Part shown: positions 1 through 12,131 of the stretch, one piece after another | How the letters are laid out: each line of letters starts with the position of its first letter | Position numbering within the stretch: position 1 is the first letter of the stretch | Assembly (NCBI RefSeq): GCF_003732265.1 | Contig: NZ_MOBK01000001.1 | Span: forward strand, 558,001 to 622,000 | Source: Pseudomonas brassicacearum | Lineage (GTDB): Bacteria > Pseudomonadota > Gammaproteobacteria > Pseudomonadales > Pseudomonadaceae | DNA: 64,000 bases | Reading direction: 5' to 3' | Notes under the pieces: model-generated | Database searches by the model: none | What the model was told of the DNA's origin: nothing | What the model saw: the letters and a program-made list of their open reading frames with translations, nothing else | Position numbers and translations under genes: made by a program

Positions 1-284
1 TGCACGCCTTCCTCGGTGGTCTTCGCTTCGGCCAGATAGCGGTCGCGCAGCTGGGCCTGATCGTCCAGCGCGGTGAAAAACAGCGCCGCCACCAAGCCTT
101 CCTTGTTGCCGAAATGGTGGTAGATCGCGCCGACGCTGGTGTCGCACTCGGCGCGGATCATCTCGATGGTCGTGGCTTCGACCCCCAGGTCGTTGAACAG
201 GGCCAGGGCCTTTCTGAAGATATCGCGCTTGAGTTCGGCTCTTCTGCCGGGGTAGCAGCGTTCGAGTAAATCTGAGGTTTCCAT
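1..284 (-). CDS. TetR/AcrR family transcriptional regulator (N-terminal part, cut by window edge)
   Basis: Translation from the ATG at 284 starts METSDLLERC and runs to the window edge, giving the first 94 residues. It contains a TetR helix-turn-helix: an ALALFNDLGVEATTIEMI helix followed by the recognition stretch SVGAIYHHFGNKEGLVAALF. The ligand-binding C-terminal domain lies outside the window. The gene is divergent from the DUF4442 gene at 450, with a strong palindrome at 379-411 between them, so self-repression and control of the neighbour are likely (inference). Confidence 0.9.
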   Translation of the reverse strand, partial: METSDLLERCYPGRRAELKRDIFRKALALFNDLGVEATTIEMIRAECDTSVGAIYHHFGNKEGLVAALFFTALDDQAQLRDRYLAEAKTTEEGV

Positions 285-378
285 GCGGGACACTGGCCAA
301 GAAGATCCATGACACGGCAGATCGACTGCCAATGAGTAAGCCGCGCTAGGTTGACAGATTTCACCGCGACAGAATACT

Positions 379-411
379 GTTCCGTCACAGAACATTATTC
401 TGTTACGGAAC
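379..411. promoter_or_regulatory. Palindromic operator between the TetR and DUF4442 genes
   Basis: Arms GTTCCGTCACAGAA (379-392) and TTCTGTTACGGAAC (398-411) are inverted repeats with 13 of 14 positions matching around a 5-nt centre. The site lies about 95 nt upstream of the TetR start and 39 nt upstream of the DUF4442 start. Size, symmetry and position fit a TetR-family operator; the assignment to this TetR protein is inference. Confidence 0.7.
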
Positions 412-449
412 ATCGTTCTGCTAAATCAACCCGTCAGTGAGGCTTCAAC

Positions 450-890
450 ATGAGTCAGTTTCTCAGCATGTTTAACAGCGCAGGCCCGGAAGCGTTCAGC
501 AAAATGGCCTGTCAGGTGGCACCCTACTTCAGCACCATCAACCCGCTGATCTCGGAATTGCGTCCGGGGTATGCCGCGGTCCAGGTGCCGTTCACGCGGG
601 AGATCACCAACCATCTGGGCAGCGTGCATGCGATTGCGATGTGCAACGCTGCCGAACTGGCCGCCGGGACGATGACTGACGTGTCTATCCCTACCGGTGC
701 GCGCTGGATTCCAAAGGGCATGACCGTGGAGTATCTGGCCAAGGCCAAGAGCGATGTGTCGGCAGTGGCCAACGGTGAGGCGGTGGACTGGCAGACGGAA
801 GGCGACAAGATCGTGCCGGTGGAGATTCATGACGCCGAAGGCAAGAAGGTGTTCACGGCGCGGATCACGATGAATGTGAAACTGGCCTGA
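450..890 (+). CDS. DUF4442 hotdog-fold protein, probable thioesterase-like
   Basis: The 146-residue product matches the DUF4442 family, hotdog-fold relatives of the PaaI/YiiD thioesterases. The central NHLGSVHAIAMCNAAELAAG stretch is the typical core-helix region, and IPKGMTVEYLAKAKSDV is the following strand pair. Members are presumed to act on acyl-CoA thioesters, but the substrate is not known. The gene stands alone, follows the palindrome at 379-411, and is followed by a REPIN element. ATG at 450 gives the expected family length. Confidence 0.8.
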   Translation: MSQFLSMFNSAGPEAFSKMACQVAPYFSTINPLISELRPGYAAVQVPFTREITNHLGSVHAIAMCNAAELAAGTMTDVSIPTGARWIPKGMTVEYLAKAKSDVSAVANGEAVDWQTEGDKIVPVEIHDAEGKKVFTARITMNVKLA

Positions 891-907
891 GCCCCAACAC
901 TTCCTGC

Positions 908-1034
908 AGCAGCTGGCGTAGCCTGCGTCCGGCTGCGTAGCAGTCGTAAGTCCGCTTGACGCGTTCTGCCTGATACACCGCGTTTGATGGTTTCACGACT
1001 GCTTCGCAGCCGGACGCAGGCTTCGCCAGCTGCT
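908..1034. repeat. REPIN (inverted pair of 40-bp REP-like arms), copy 1
   Basis: Left arm 908-947 begins AGCAGCTGGCGTAGCC; right arm 995-1034 is its reverse complement with two mismatches in 40. A second copy with the same arms lies at 6666-6792. Paired REP sequences in inverted orientation between genes are typical of Pseudomonas REPINs, thought to be moved by RAYT transposases; no RAYT gene is in the window. The rest of the 891-1245 gap shows nothing further. Confidence 0.8.
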
Positions 1035-1245
1035 ACAGGGGTTGTAGCGTACACGCGACATCATCCCCCCCGAAACTGAGGATTTGCCCCCGGTTCGGTG
1101 TCCTTTCTCCAGTGTTCAAAAAGCCTTACACATCTCACAACCAAATGATTTAACAGAGTTTTTCATGGCACTACGGTAATGGCGCGCCTTTTGCGTTAGC
1201 CAAAGGGCACGTGCCTTCACACCGGCATGCCCCACGAGAACCCTC

Positions 1246-4653
<3,408 letters not shown>

Positions 4654-4666
4654 AGCGTTATCGATC

Positions 4667-4697
4667 GCGCCCGGTCTGCTCATTGCGGACCGGGCGC
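4667..4697 (+). terminator. Hairpin downstream of the multicopper oxidase gene
   Basis: GCGCCCGGTC (4667-4676) pairs with GACCGGGCGC (4688-4697) in a perfect 10-bp stem with an 11-nt loop, 13 nt after the stop codon. No T tract follows, so termination efficiency is uncertain. The remaining sequence up to 4924 shows nothing I recognise. Confidence 0.5.
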
Positions 4698-4924
4698 CTG
4701 TCGATTGCGGACCGATGCGTCCAGAGAGAGCGGATCGCTGGCCTGCCCGGCGCCTGCCCGAATCGCCATTGCCTTCGACGGTGCCTGTACTGGCAGAGCT
4801 GTATTACATGTATGCGCAGGGGTAGCCCGCGACGGACACCAAACAACCCAGAAATAGTCCGTGCCTAAAGTTGTGGCGCCGCTCGCCGACTCCTTCTGTG
4901 AATTTATCAACGAAGGACCGTGAG

Positions 4925-5410
4925 ATGTATTACCCCCGCGAAGCTGAAAAAGATCACCTATTCAACCGGGTGATCCTGCTCACCGTTGCCTGCTGTGTGG
5001 TGCTGATCCTGGCCGGCATGGCCCGGCATGAAGGCATCCGCTATGCCGCGATCCAGCTGGGCCCTGTCGAGACTGTCGGCACAGTCACGCAACTCGACGA
5101 CATCCTGATGAACCGCGACGGCAAAGTGATCCATTACCGCTACACCGATCTCGACGGACAGGTGCACGACAACCAATATGTCGACGAACGCTATGCAACA
5201 AAAACCGCCTATGAAACCGGCGGCAGCATTCCCCTGCTCTACTCCCGCTGGCTTCCGGCGCAAAGCAGCATTGCCCGCGAGCTGAACGGCAACCGTCCGG
5301 GGTTTTACATCATGATGGGTGGGGTATTGCTGACGTTGTTATTCCTGGGGATATCGGCCAGGACGCTGGGCCGGATTTATGCGATGAAAGAGGAAGACCG
5401 GTTTTATTAG
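4925..5410 (+). CDS. DUF3592 domain-containing membrane protein
   Basis: 161 residues. Two membrane segments, VILLTVACCVVLILAGM (about 15-31) and an IMMGGVLLTLLFLGI stretch near the C-terminus, flank a small extracytoplasmic beta domain containing VIHYRYTDLDGQVHDNQYV, the usual DUF3592 layout. The function of the family is unknown. The ATG at 4925 follows a GAAGGA ribosome binding site; the longer reading from 4871 lacks one and adds a non-homologous-looking leader. Confidence 0.75.
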   Translation: MYYPREAEKDHLFNRVILLTVACCVVLILAGMARHEGIRYAAIQLGPVETVGTVTQLDDILMNRDGKVIHYRYTDLDGQVHDNQYVDERYATKTAYETGGSIPLLYSRWLPAQSSIARELNGNRPGFYIMMGGVLLTLLFLGISARTLGRIYAMKEEDRFY

Positions 5411-5423
5411 CCCTTCCCCGCCA

Positions 5424-6551
5424 TTACTCCGAAACTGCCACTTGATTACGCCCACGCGCCTTGGCCCGATACAGCGCTTTGTCCGCATTGTTCATCAGAC
5501 TTTGCAGATCATGATCGTGCATCTCCATGGCGGCGACGCCAAGGCTGGCCGATATGCGATAAACCGGTCCGGTCATCAACCCACCGATGGACTGGATCAG
5601 GTGCTCGGCAATTTCGAGGGCGACCTCAATGGACGTGTCCGGCAGCAGAATGGCGAACTCCTCGCCGCCCAGCCGGCCATAGACGTCGGTTTCGCGAAAA
5701 CAGGTGCTGATGACCACTCCCATCTGACGCAGCACCTGATCACCGACCTGATGGCCGTAGGTGTCGTTGATGTGCTTGAAGTGATCCATATCCAGCATCA
5801 CCGCGCACAGCGGCAACCGATGGTGTTGGCAGTTGTTGAACAACTGCTGCGCGTGTTCAAAAAAAGCCCGGCGGTTTTTCAGCCCGGTGAGTTCATCGGT
5901 TTGTGCGGCATGCGTGGCGATGCGGTGCGCCAGTTCCATTTCACGGGTCAGGCGAAACGCAGTTTCCAGGGCTTCGGACAGTTTGCGGGTGGCTCTGGCG
6001 ACAAATGAAGCAAACACCACGACGGCCAGGGCCATACCGACTTGCAAGGTCGAGTGTTGAAACAACAACCACGTAGTACACGGCAACAACACCAGGGCAA
6101 TCGACACCAGGGTCATGTACCGATAAGACGAGTAACACGACACCGCGCTGACCGACATACCGACGGCAAACAGCATGACCAGCGCCTGGGCCAGCAGATC
6201 ATCTGCCGGCATGACGGCCAAAGCACCAGCGCCCCAGATACCGGCAGACAACACCAGCGTCACCCAATAGATCCGCTCCCAGCGTTGCGGCGTACGCTCG
6301 CTGTCCGGGCTGCGAAAATAGATCACAAACATCAGGATGCGCAGTAACGACGAGGCGCTCAGCAGGCCAACCCAGCCGATCATCACGCTGTGGTCCATGC
6401 GCTCCCAGCACAACCCGCACAGCATAAGCGCGGCCAGATAACTGCCGAACACCGCGGACACGGATTGATGGAACAGTTGTCGCAATCGGTCACCGCGCAC
6501 CTGCGCCGCGATGAAAGTCTCCTGGTCGTACCGAAATCCTGGGCCATCCAT
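5424..6551 (-). CDS. Membrane-bound diguanylate cyclase (GGDEF domain)
   Basis: 375 residues from the ATG at 6551 (a GTG at 6599 would add 16). The N-terminal half holds several hydrophobic helices forming an integral membrane sensor of no clear named type. The C-terminal GGDEF domain is intact: DELTGLKNRRAFFEH start, DMDHFKHINDTYGHQVGD substrate loop, and the signature GGEEF. An RETD motif lies exactly five residues before GGEEF, matching the RxxD inhibitory site for c-di-GMP feedback. Expected reaction: 2 GTP to c-di-GMP. No EAL domain is present. The gene is convergent with the DUF3592 gene. Confidence 0.9.
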   Translation of the reverse strand: MDGPGFRYDQETFIAAQVRGDRLRQLFHQSVSAVFGSYLAALMLCGLCWERMDHSVMIGWVGLLSASSLLRILMFVIYFRSPDSERTPQRWERIYWVTLVLSAGIWGAGALAVMPADDLLAQALVMLFAVGMSVSAVSCYSSYRYMTLVSIALVLLPCTTWLLFQHSTLQVGMALAVVVFASFVARATRKLSEALETAFRLTREMELAHRIATHAAQTDELTGLKNRRAFFEHAQQLFNNCQHHRLPLCAVMLDMDHFKHINDTYGHQVGDQVLRQMGVVISTCFRETDVYGRLGGEEFAILLPDTSIEVALEIAEHLIQSIGGLMTGPVYRISASLGVAAMEMHDHDLQSLMNNADKALYRAKARGRNQVAVSE

Positions 6552-6665
6552 GTGAACCGCCTGATCATGATGCTGCGACAAAAAAAGCGATTGTGGCACC
6601 CTGCCACCTGTACAAACAAATGAATCCCACGCCTGACCCCGATCCTGAGGCCCACCGCACTTTGT

Positions 6666-6792
6666 AGCAGCTGGCGAAGCCTGCGTTCGGCTGCGCAGCA
6701 GTCGTAAATCCTGTACACGCGGTTTTCCTGAAACACCGCATCGTCTGATTTCACGACTGCTTCGCAGCCGAACGCAGGCTTCGCCAGCTGCT
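6666..6792. repeat. REPIN (inverted pair of 40-bp REP-like arms), copy 2
   Basis: Left arm 6666-6705 and right arm 6753-6792 are reverse complements with few mismatches and match the arms of the copy at 908-1034. It lies between the diguanylate cyclase start and the YceI stop, and may also act as a transcriptional barrier or mRNA stabiliser. Confidence 0.8.
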
Positions 6793-6809
6793 ACAGGGGC
6801 ACCGCTGCA

Positions 6810-7379
6810 TCACTGCTGCGGCGCGACCATCTTGAACCGGATATTGATGTCGTCGGACACCACGGTATCGGCATATTCCCCTTCGCCGATCTTGAAATCG
6901 CTGCGTTTGAGCGTTAACTCGCCGTCGAAGATGCCGATGGTGTCCTCGGCTTTCAGCAGCACCGGAACCGCTACATCACGGGTAACACCTCTGAGCGTCA
7001 GTTTGCCGATGATCGTGTATTTATTGTCGCCCAGCGCCTTCACATCGGTCGATTCAAAGGTCGCCACGGGATAAACCGCCGAATCGAACCAGGCGGGTTT
7101 TTGCAGTTCCGTATTGGCGTCACTGCTGCCGGCATCGATGCTGTCGAGCTGGATGGTGAGCGATGCCCGGGCTGCCGCAGGGTTGGCCGTGTCGAAATCC
7201 AGTTTGGCTTCGAATACGCCAAACGTGCCGTATACCCGCGAGGTGAATTGGTTGTACGTGAAGGAGATCTTGCTCGCGGCTTGATTGACTTGTTTGTATT
7301 GCACCGCGTGCGCGCAGGGCAAGTAGCCAACAGTCAGCACGACGGCCAGAACAGCGAGCCGCGGGAATCGAACATTCAT
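6810..7379 (-). CDS. YceI family periplasmic protein
   Basis: 189 residues with a Sec signal peptide (LAVLAVVLTVGYLPCAHA). The mature part is a YceI lipocalin-like barrel: the start YKQVNQAASKISFTYNQF, the middle SIDAGSSDANTELQKPAWFD, and the closing ELTLKRSDFKIGEGEYAD are family hallmarks. YceI proteins bind isoprenoid quinones or other amphiphiles in the periplasm; the exact ligand here is unknown. A GGAG site lies before the ATG at 7379. The gene is divergent from the oxidoreductase at 7587. Confidence 0.9.
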   Translation of the reverse strand: MNVRFPRLAVLAVVLTVGYLPCAHAVQYKQVNQAASKISFTYNQFTSRVYGTFGVFEAKLDFDTANPAAARASLTIQLDSIDAGSSDANTELQKPAWFDSAVYPVATFESTDVKALGDNKYTIIGKLTLRGVTRDVAVPVLLKAEDTIGIFDGELTLKRSDFKIGEGEYADTVVSDDINIRFKMVAPQQ

Positions 7380-7586
7380 CGGATGCTCCGTCAGAGGGTT
7401 CCCGTTATGAGCCGAACCGCCCGCACACGTGGGCCAGCGATAGGAGGACTAAAGCAAATAACTCGCGTTTCTTCCACTGGCTGCAGGACTTCCGACCACC
7501 TGTCGGCCACTGCGGGGCAGCGCCCGATATTGCCACCTTGGCGGGTGTTTAATAACCGCTGCACTCACCGCTTCGGGAGACTGGCC

Positions 7587-8333
7587 ATGAAAGTCGTCGT
7601 CATCGGAGGTACCGGGCTGATCGGCAGCAAGGTCTGCAAAAACCTGCAGGAACTGGGCCATGAAGCCTTTGCGGCATCACCGAGCACCGGGGTCAATGTG
7701 ATCAGCGGCGAAGGCCTCAAAGAGGCACTAAAAGGCGCCGACGTGGTGGTCGACGTGGCGAACTCCCCCTCTTTCGAAGACCACGCGGCGTTGCATTTCT
7801 TTGAAACCGCCGGGCACAACCTGTTTGCGGCGGAGAAGCTCGACGGGGTCAAACACCATGTCGCCCTGTCGGTCGTTGGCACCGAGCGGATGCTCGACAG
7901 CGGTTACTTCCGGGCAAAAATGGCCCAGGAAGCACTGATCAAGAAGTCAGGTATTCCCTACACCATTCTGCGGGCCACCCAGTTCTTCGAGTTTATCCAC
8001 GCCATCGCTCACTCCGGACGTGAGGAAGGCGACACCATTCACCTGACATCCGCCGCGTTACAACCGGTGGCCTCGGACGATGTCGCGGCGGCGCTGACGG
8101 ATATTGCGCTCAAGGCACCGGTCAATCAGACCGTCGAAGTGGCCGGGCCTGATAAACGCCCTCTCGTCGAGTTCGCCAGCGATTACCTTAAGCACACCAA
8201 GGACCCGCGCCAAACCGTTGCGGACGACTCGGTTCCCTACTTTGGTGCGCCGATCAATGACCAGTCGCTGACACCGGGCGCCAACCCGATCATTGGCGCG
8301 ACGCGTTTTCAGGACTGGCTCAAGGCTCACTAG
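7587..8333 (+). CDS. NmrA/atypical SDR family NAD(P)-binding oxidoreductase
   Basis: 248 residues. It begins with a Rossmann dinucleotide motif (VVVIGGTGLIGSKV, GxxGxxG) and keeps the atypical-SDR pattern of a YFRAKMAQEALIKKSGIPYT helix followed by LRATQFFEF. The classical YxxxK is replaced by an FRAKMAQE context, as in NmrA/YwnB-like members, so it may be a redox sensor or a quinone/nitro reductase. The start at 7587 gives the Rossmann strand directly at the N-terminus; the longer upstream reading is not protein-like. Confidence 0.8.
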   Translation: MKVVVIGGTGLIGSKVCKNLQELGHEAFAASPSTGVNVISGEGLKEALKGADVVVDVANSPSFEDHAALHFFETAGHNLFAAEKLDGVKHHVALSVVGTERMLDSGYFRAKMAQEALIKKSGIPYTILRATQFFEFIHAIAHSGREEGDTIHLTSAALQPVASDDVAAALTDIALKAPVNQTVEVAGPDKRPLVEFASDYLKHTKDPRQTVADDSVPYFGAPINDQSLTPGANPIIGATRFQDWLKAH

Positions 8334-8372
8334 GCGCCTTCTGGACGAGGAAGACTTACCTGCTGAACGGAC

Positions 8373-9020
8373 CTAGCATTGGCTCGCCACCATCCGCGGC
8401 GAAATAACGGCGTAGCCCTGTTTTTTTACTCGCTGAGTCAACACCAGCATGCTCAGGAAACCCAATGCGATCAGCACTGGATACGCCATCAACAGTTCGG
8501 ACAGGGAGTATTTCCAGGCCAACGGCCGACCGACGCCCAGCATGGCCGCATACATCCAGGACACGGCCGACAGCGAGCCGCAGAACAGTGCGAGCATCCG
8601 TGCGCTGAATCCGAGATCGAGCAAGGAGCCTGCCTTTTGCAGCGCGGGTAATACCAGGCGATGCAACAAGATGCCGTTGTAGGTCAGCAGCATGACAATG
8701 ATCACTTTGGCGTGAAGTTTCGGGTTCATGAAGTAGTTCATACCTTTTTCCAGGAAGTCGATACCGATCACCGCGGCGCCCGTCAGCCACAAGGCTATCA
8801 ATGCAACGATCACAGACTTCTGCAAATTTTCCATATGAGCATGATCGTGCTCAGTGAATGCTTTTCGCTTTAACAAATCTTTAACCATTGCAACATCACT
8901 GGTCAACACCAAACCAATGGCCACACAACAAGACACTAAATGAACGTAAATAACGCCCAACCGCACAAACTCCATACATTCTTTATTTTCGAGCAGGCTC
9001 ATAATTGTATTTATCGCCAC
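8373..9020 (-). CDS. Integral membrane protein of unknown function
   Basis: 215 residues from a GTG at 9020 preceded by GGAGAAAG. About five hydrophobic segments are visible (FVRLGVIYVHLVSCCVAIGL, SVIVALIALWLTGAAVIG, AKVIIVMLLTYNGILLHR, a SWMYAAMLGVG region, YPVLIALGFLSMLVL). A loop HDHAHMENLQ and in-membrane His residues (YVHLV, LHRLV) could bind heme or metal, but no cytochrome b family was recognised. It sits alone behind a 560-bp AT-rich leader. I do not recognise the family. Confidence 0.6.
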   Translation of the reverse strand: MAINTIMSLLENKECMEFVRLGVIYVHLVSCCVAIGLVLTSDVAMVKDLLKRKAFTEHDHAHMENLQKSVIVALIALWLTGAAVIGIDFLEKGMNYFMNPKLHAKVIIVMLLTYNGILLHRLVLPALQKAGSLLDLGFSARMLALFCGSLSAVSWMYAAMLGVGRPLAWKYSLSELLMAYPVLIALGFLSMLVLTQRVKKQGYAVISPRMVASQC

Positions 9021-9583
9021 GGTACTTTCTCCACCTTGTTCGATAGTACAGATCGACAACTAACAGGGCATTTAACTATTTAAGCCCCTGTGCGATCTTA
9101 CTTTTATAAGAGATGCCAAATCGCAGACCTGACACTGCGTAGCCCATTGATTCACTTGGTAAACCAATGATCGATTTGTTTACCGCCTCCTGAATTTCAG
9201 ATAAAAAAATCCCCATTTGCAGTCAGTGCATATGAGGTTCGTTTTCCACTTCTTTCTTTCGATTGCTGGAGCAGGTCATGGTGACGTGCTGAAGCATCAG
9301 AGGGTGTTACGCCTCGAATGTTCATTTCTCAAGCAGACTACCGACAAACGGTTAATTCAGCGAAACTCATTAAAACCGATCACGGACCGATAACTTCTCC
9401 GTATGCCGCGTGTTAACTGGCCCGCTTAAAATTAGATAAGCTTCAGACTCTTTCATTGGATCCATTAGTTGTTACGTTACTTACGAAAAGTGTAATAGAG
9501 ACCTTCTCGCATTTACCCCCATGCAGGACTAAAACAGTCATACTTTTTCACGCCTGAAACTCGGGCTCCCGCCAGCCTCCCCC
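9021..9583. other. AT-rich intergenic region, no gene seen
   Basis: About 560 bp without a convincing reading frame, visibly richer in A/T than its surroundings. It is the upstream region of the membrane protein at 8373-9020 and lies downstream of the sensor kinase stop. The only structure I see is an inverted repeat GGTAAAC (9158-9164) / GTTTACC (9178-9184), possibly an operator. A small RNA cannot be excluded but nothing positive supports one. Confidence 0.4.
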
Positions 9584-10927
9584 TCAAACTTCGATCGCCG
9601 ACGCGAGCGGGAGCCAGACGCACACTTCGAAACCCTCTTGTCGACCTGTTGCAGGGGAGCTCAATTTCATTCTCGCGTTAACCCCCTGCACAATCGTTTT
9701 GGCAATCGCCAGGCCCAATCCTGAACCGCTGATTTCACTGTGACCTCGTACAAAGCGCTCGGTCAGGTGCTGCAACACTGGCGCCGGCACCACCGGCCCG
9801 CCATTGACTATCCGCAGTTGGGCCTGTTCGGTGAGGCTGACTTCGATCGGTTGCGCCGTCGCGCCATACTTCAGGGCGTTCTCAATCAGGTTGCGCAACA
9901 AGATGCCAAAGGCGTCCGGGTCAATGTTCGAGTACACGCTGGCCTGGTGTGGCAGTTGCAACTCGATGCGCTGGCCGCTGCGTTGGTTCCACTCATCGAC
10001 GCCATGGGCCAACAACGGAATCAGGTCCTGAGGCGTTTCGGACAGCAGCCCACCGCCCTCAGCCTTCGCCAGTTGCATGAGCTTTTCCGACAGCCGCGCC
10101 AGCTCGCGCAAGGCGTTTTCGATCTTCGCCGCACGCACTCGCAACGGGCCTTCAGGCGCCTCCTGGTGCAAGCGCTGGATCTGCGCCAGGGTCGCGGCCA
10201 ATGGTGTACGCAACTCATGAGCGCTGTTGGCGGTAAAGCTGCGCTCGGCTTCGAGGGCCTTGCGCAAGCGCTCCAGCAGGTGATTGACCGCCTCGGCCAA
10301 CGGATCGATTTCTGCCGGCAGGCGGGCCACGTTGATCGGTGACAGATCACCCACACCCCGCGCCTCGACCGCACGTCGATACGCCAACACGCTACGCAGG
10401 CTGATCCGCACGAACAACCAGGTGCCCAACAGGCTGACGGGAATCAGCGCCAACAGTGGCAACAACAAGGCAAACAAGGCTTCCCGCGCGGCTTCACGGC
10501 GATGATTCAGCGGCTCGGCGATTTCAATGAACAGCGTTCCACGCAATGCACTGGCGCCATACAAACGGTACTTTTCAGAGGTAGAAAAACCCTCGGTCGG
10601 TTGTTGATTGAAGATCTTCGGGTTGGCGTCGTGGGACTGCATCAGGATCTTGCCGCTGGCATCGCGCACCAGGTACGTCAGGTATTCCTTGTGCATTTTC
10701 AACGCCGCAACGTGCTGCGCTTCACGGGGTTCCTCCCGGTTGCTGATTTCCAACACGGCCAGCGGCAAGATGCGTTGCGCGGTCTCTTCCAGTGCGCTGT
10801 CAAATGCCTCGTCCAACTCATGCTGCACCACCAGCCAGGCGCCGACGGTTGCGCCCAGCCAGAGCAAGGTCATGCCCAGGGTCAAACCCAGGCCGAGACG
10901 TTTTTGCAGGCTCACAGAGGGCTTCAT
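9584..10927 (-). CDS. Two-component sensor histidine kinase (QseC/PmrB-like)
   Basis: 447 residues: N-terminal membrane helix (LGLTLGMTLLWLGATVGAWL), periplasmic sensor of about 130 residues, second helix (LFALLLPLLALIPVSLLGTW), HAMP region, then HisKA with the phosphorylatable His in FTANSAHELRTPLAA, and an HATPase domain (N box LIENALKYGA, G box SGSGLGLAI). It autophosphorylates and passes phosphate to the adjacent regulator, whose stop overlaps its start by 4 bp. The divergent flavin/metal-reductase genes suggest a metal or redox signal (inference). Confidence 0.9.
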   Translation of the reverse strand: MKPSVSLQKRLGLGLTLGMTLLWLGATVGAWLVVQHELDEAFDSALEETAQRILPLAVLEISNREEPREAQHVAALKMHKEYLTYLVRDASGKILMQSHDANPKIFNQQPTEGFSTSEKYRLYGASALRGTLFIEIAEPLNHRREAAREALFALLLPLLALIPVSLLGTWLFVRISLRSVLAYRRAVEARGVGDLSPINVARLPAEIDPLAEAVNHLLERLRKALEAERSFTANSAHELRTPLAATLAQIQRLHQEAPEGPLRVRAAKIENALRELARLSEKLMQLAKAEGGGLLSETPQDLIPLLAHGVDEWNQRSGQRIELQLPHQASVYSNIDPDAFGILLRNLIENALKYGATAQPIEVSLTEQAQLRIVNGGPVVPAPVLQHLTERFVRGHSEISGSGLGLAIAKTIVQGVNARMKLSSPATGRQEGFEVCVWLPLASAIEV

Positions 10928-11583
10928 ACAGCCATCAACCGGTAGCCCATGCCGCGCACGGTTTCGATCAGATCGCGCCCCAGTTTTTTACGCAGCCGAC
11001 TGATATAGACCTCGATGGTATTGCTCTCGATTTCGGCACCGAAGGCATACAGCCGTTCTTCCAGCTGCGACTTGGACAGCAGCGCGCTGGGGCGCTGCAC
11101 AAACGCTTCGAACAGCGCCCACTCACGCGCCGTCAGGTCCACGGTGGTGCCGGCACGCTGCACGGTGCGGGCGCTCATGTCGACCTGCAAATCACCGAGT
11201 CGGATCTGCGGATTGGGGTTGCCGCTGTAGCGTCGGGCCACCGCGGCCACACGGGCCGAGAGCTCAAACAGGTCGAACGGTTTGACCAGGTAATCATCGG
11301 CCCCGGCATTGAGACCGGCGATACGATCGGAGATCTGATCCTGAGCGGTCAGAATGATCACCGGGGTTACGTCCCCTGCCGAGCGCTGCTGACGCAGAAA
11401 GTCCAGCCCGCGACCATCCGGCAGCATCAGGTCAAGCAGGATCAGGTCGTAAGGCGTGGTGCGCACGCTGTTGCGCGCATGGTCCAGGCGCTGCACCCAA
11501 TCGACGGCATGGCCGTCATCGGCGATCTGCTCGCGCACCGCCTCCCCCAACCCTGGTGCGTCCTCGACCAATAAAACCCGCAT
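10924..11583 (-). CDS. OmpR-family response regulator (QseB/PmrA-like)
   Basis: 219 residues from the ATG at 11583, preceded by an AGGAGG-like site. The receiver domain keeps the acidic pair (LLVEDAPGLG), phospho-acceptor Asp (LILLDLMLPDG), Thr (ILTAQDQ) and Lys (YLVKPFD). The C-terminal winged helix (LTAREWALFEAF, SNTIEVYISRLRKKLG, TVRGMGYRL) is typical OmpR. It is translationally coupled (ATGA) to the kinase and divergent from the PepSY gene at 11716, which is its likely target operon. Confidence 0.92.
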   Translation of the reverse strand: MRVLLVEDAPGLGEAVREQIADDGHAVDWVQRLDHARNSVRTTPYDLILLDLMLPDGRGLDFLRQQRSAGDVTPVIILTAQDQISDRIAGLNAGADDYLVKPFDLFELSARVAAVARRYSGNPNPQIRLGDLQVDMSARTVQRAGTTVDLTAREWALFEAFVQRPSALLSKSQLEERLYAFGAEIESNTIEVYISRLRKKLGRDLIETVRGMGYRLMAV

Positions 11584-11636
11584 CTGGCACCTCCTGTGAT
11601 GGTTGTCGTGCAGCACCTTAATCGCCTTACCTGACG

Positions 11637-11652
11637 TGAATCTGAAGATTCA
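11637..11652. promoter_or_regulatory. Perfect inverted repeat in the divergent TCS/PepSY promoter
   Basis: TGAATCT (11637-11643) and AGATTCA (11646-11652) form a 7+7 bp palindrome with a GA centre. It lies 53 nt upstream of the regulator start and 63 nt upstream of the PepSY start. It is a plausible binding site, although OmpR-type regulators usually prefer direct repeats. Confidence 0.35.
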
Positions 11653-11715
11653 GCTGGTTGTCAGGAATGCACCTTAGGGTATGCCACAGACGCCGACCTC
11701 GGCAGGAGACAGATC

Positions 11716-12039
11716 ATGAAAACAGGTTTTATTGCCCAGGCCGCGCTGTTGAGCCTGCTGCTCAGCGGTTACGCCCTGGCCGATGACGACTGCAGCGACC
11801 CGGTGAGCGACTGGCAACCGCGCGAAACCTTGCGTCAGCAGGTCGAGCGGCAATACGGCTGGAGCGTGCAGCGCATCAAGGTCGACGACGGTTGTTACGA
11901 GCTCAAGGGCCTGGATCGCAAAGGCAATGCCATCGAAGCCCGTTACTCACCGGCCTCGCTGCGCCTGCACACACTTGAGATTCATTTCCGCGACGACGGC
12001 GATGCCAGGGATTACCTCGGCAGCCCGCCCACCGAATGA
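11716..12039 (+). CDS. Small periplasmic PepSY domain protein
   Basis: 107 residues with a Sec signal peptide ending at YALA. The rest is a single PepSY domain: RETLRQQVERQYGWSVQRIK followed by the strand pattern GCYELKGLDRKGNAIEARY. Such small PepSY proteins are commonly the first gene next to QseBC/PmrAB-like systems and are strongly induced by them. A role as inhibitor, chaperone or sensor adaptor is likely but unproven. It heads the operon that continues with DUF2271, flavoreductase and ApbE. Confidence 0.85.
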   Translation: MKTGFIAQAALLSLLLSGYALADDDCSDPVSDWQPRETLRQQVERQYGWSVQRIKVDDGCYELKGLDRKGNAIEARYSPASLRLHTLEIHFRDDGDARDYLGSPPTE

Positions 12040-12131
12040 CGCCGCATCTGTCGATGAATTTTTCCTGCGCTTCAGGTTGCTGTCAGCCAGCAGGTCCAGT
12101 CTCTCGACCTAACGATCAACAGGACACCCTC

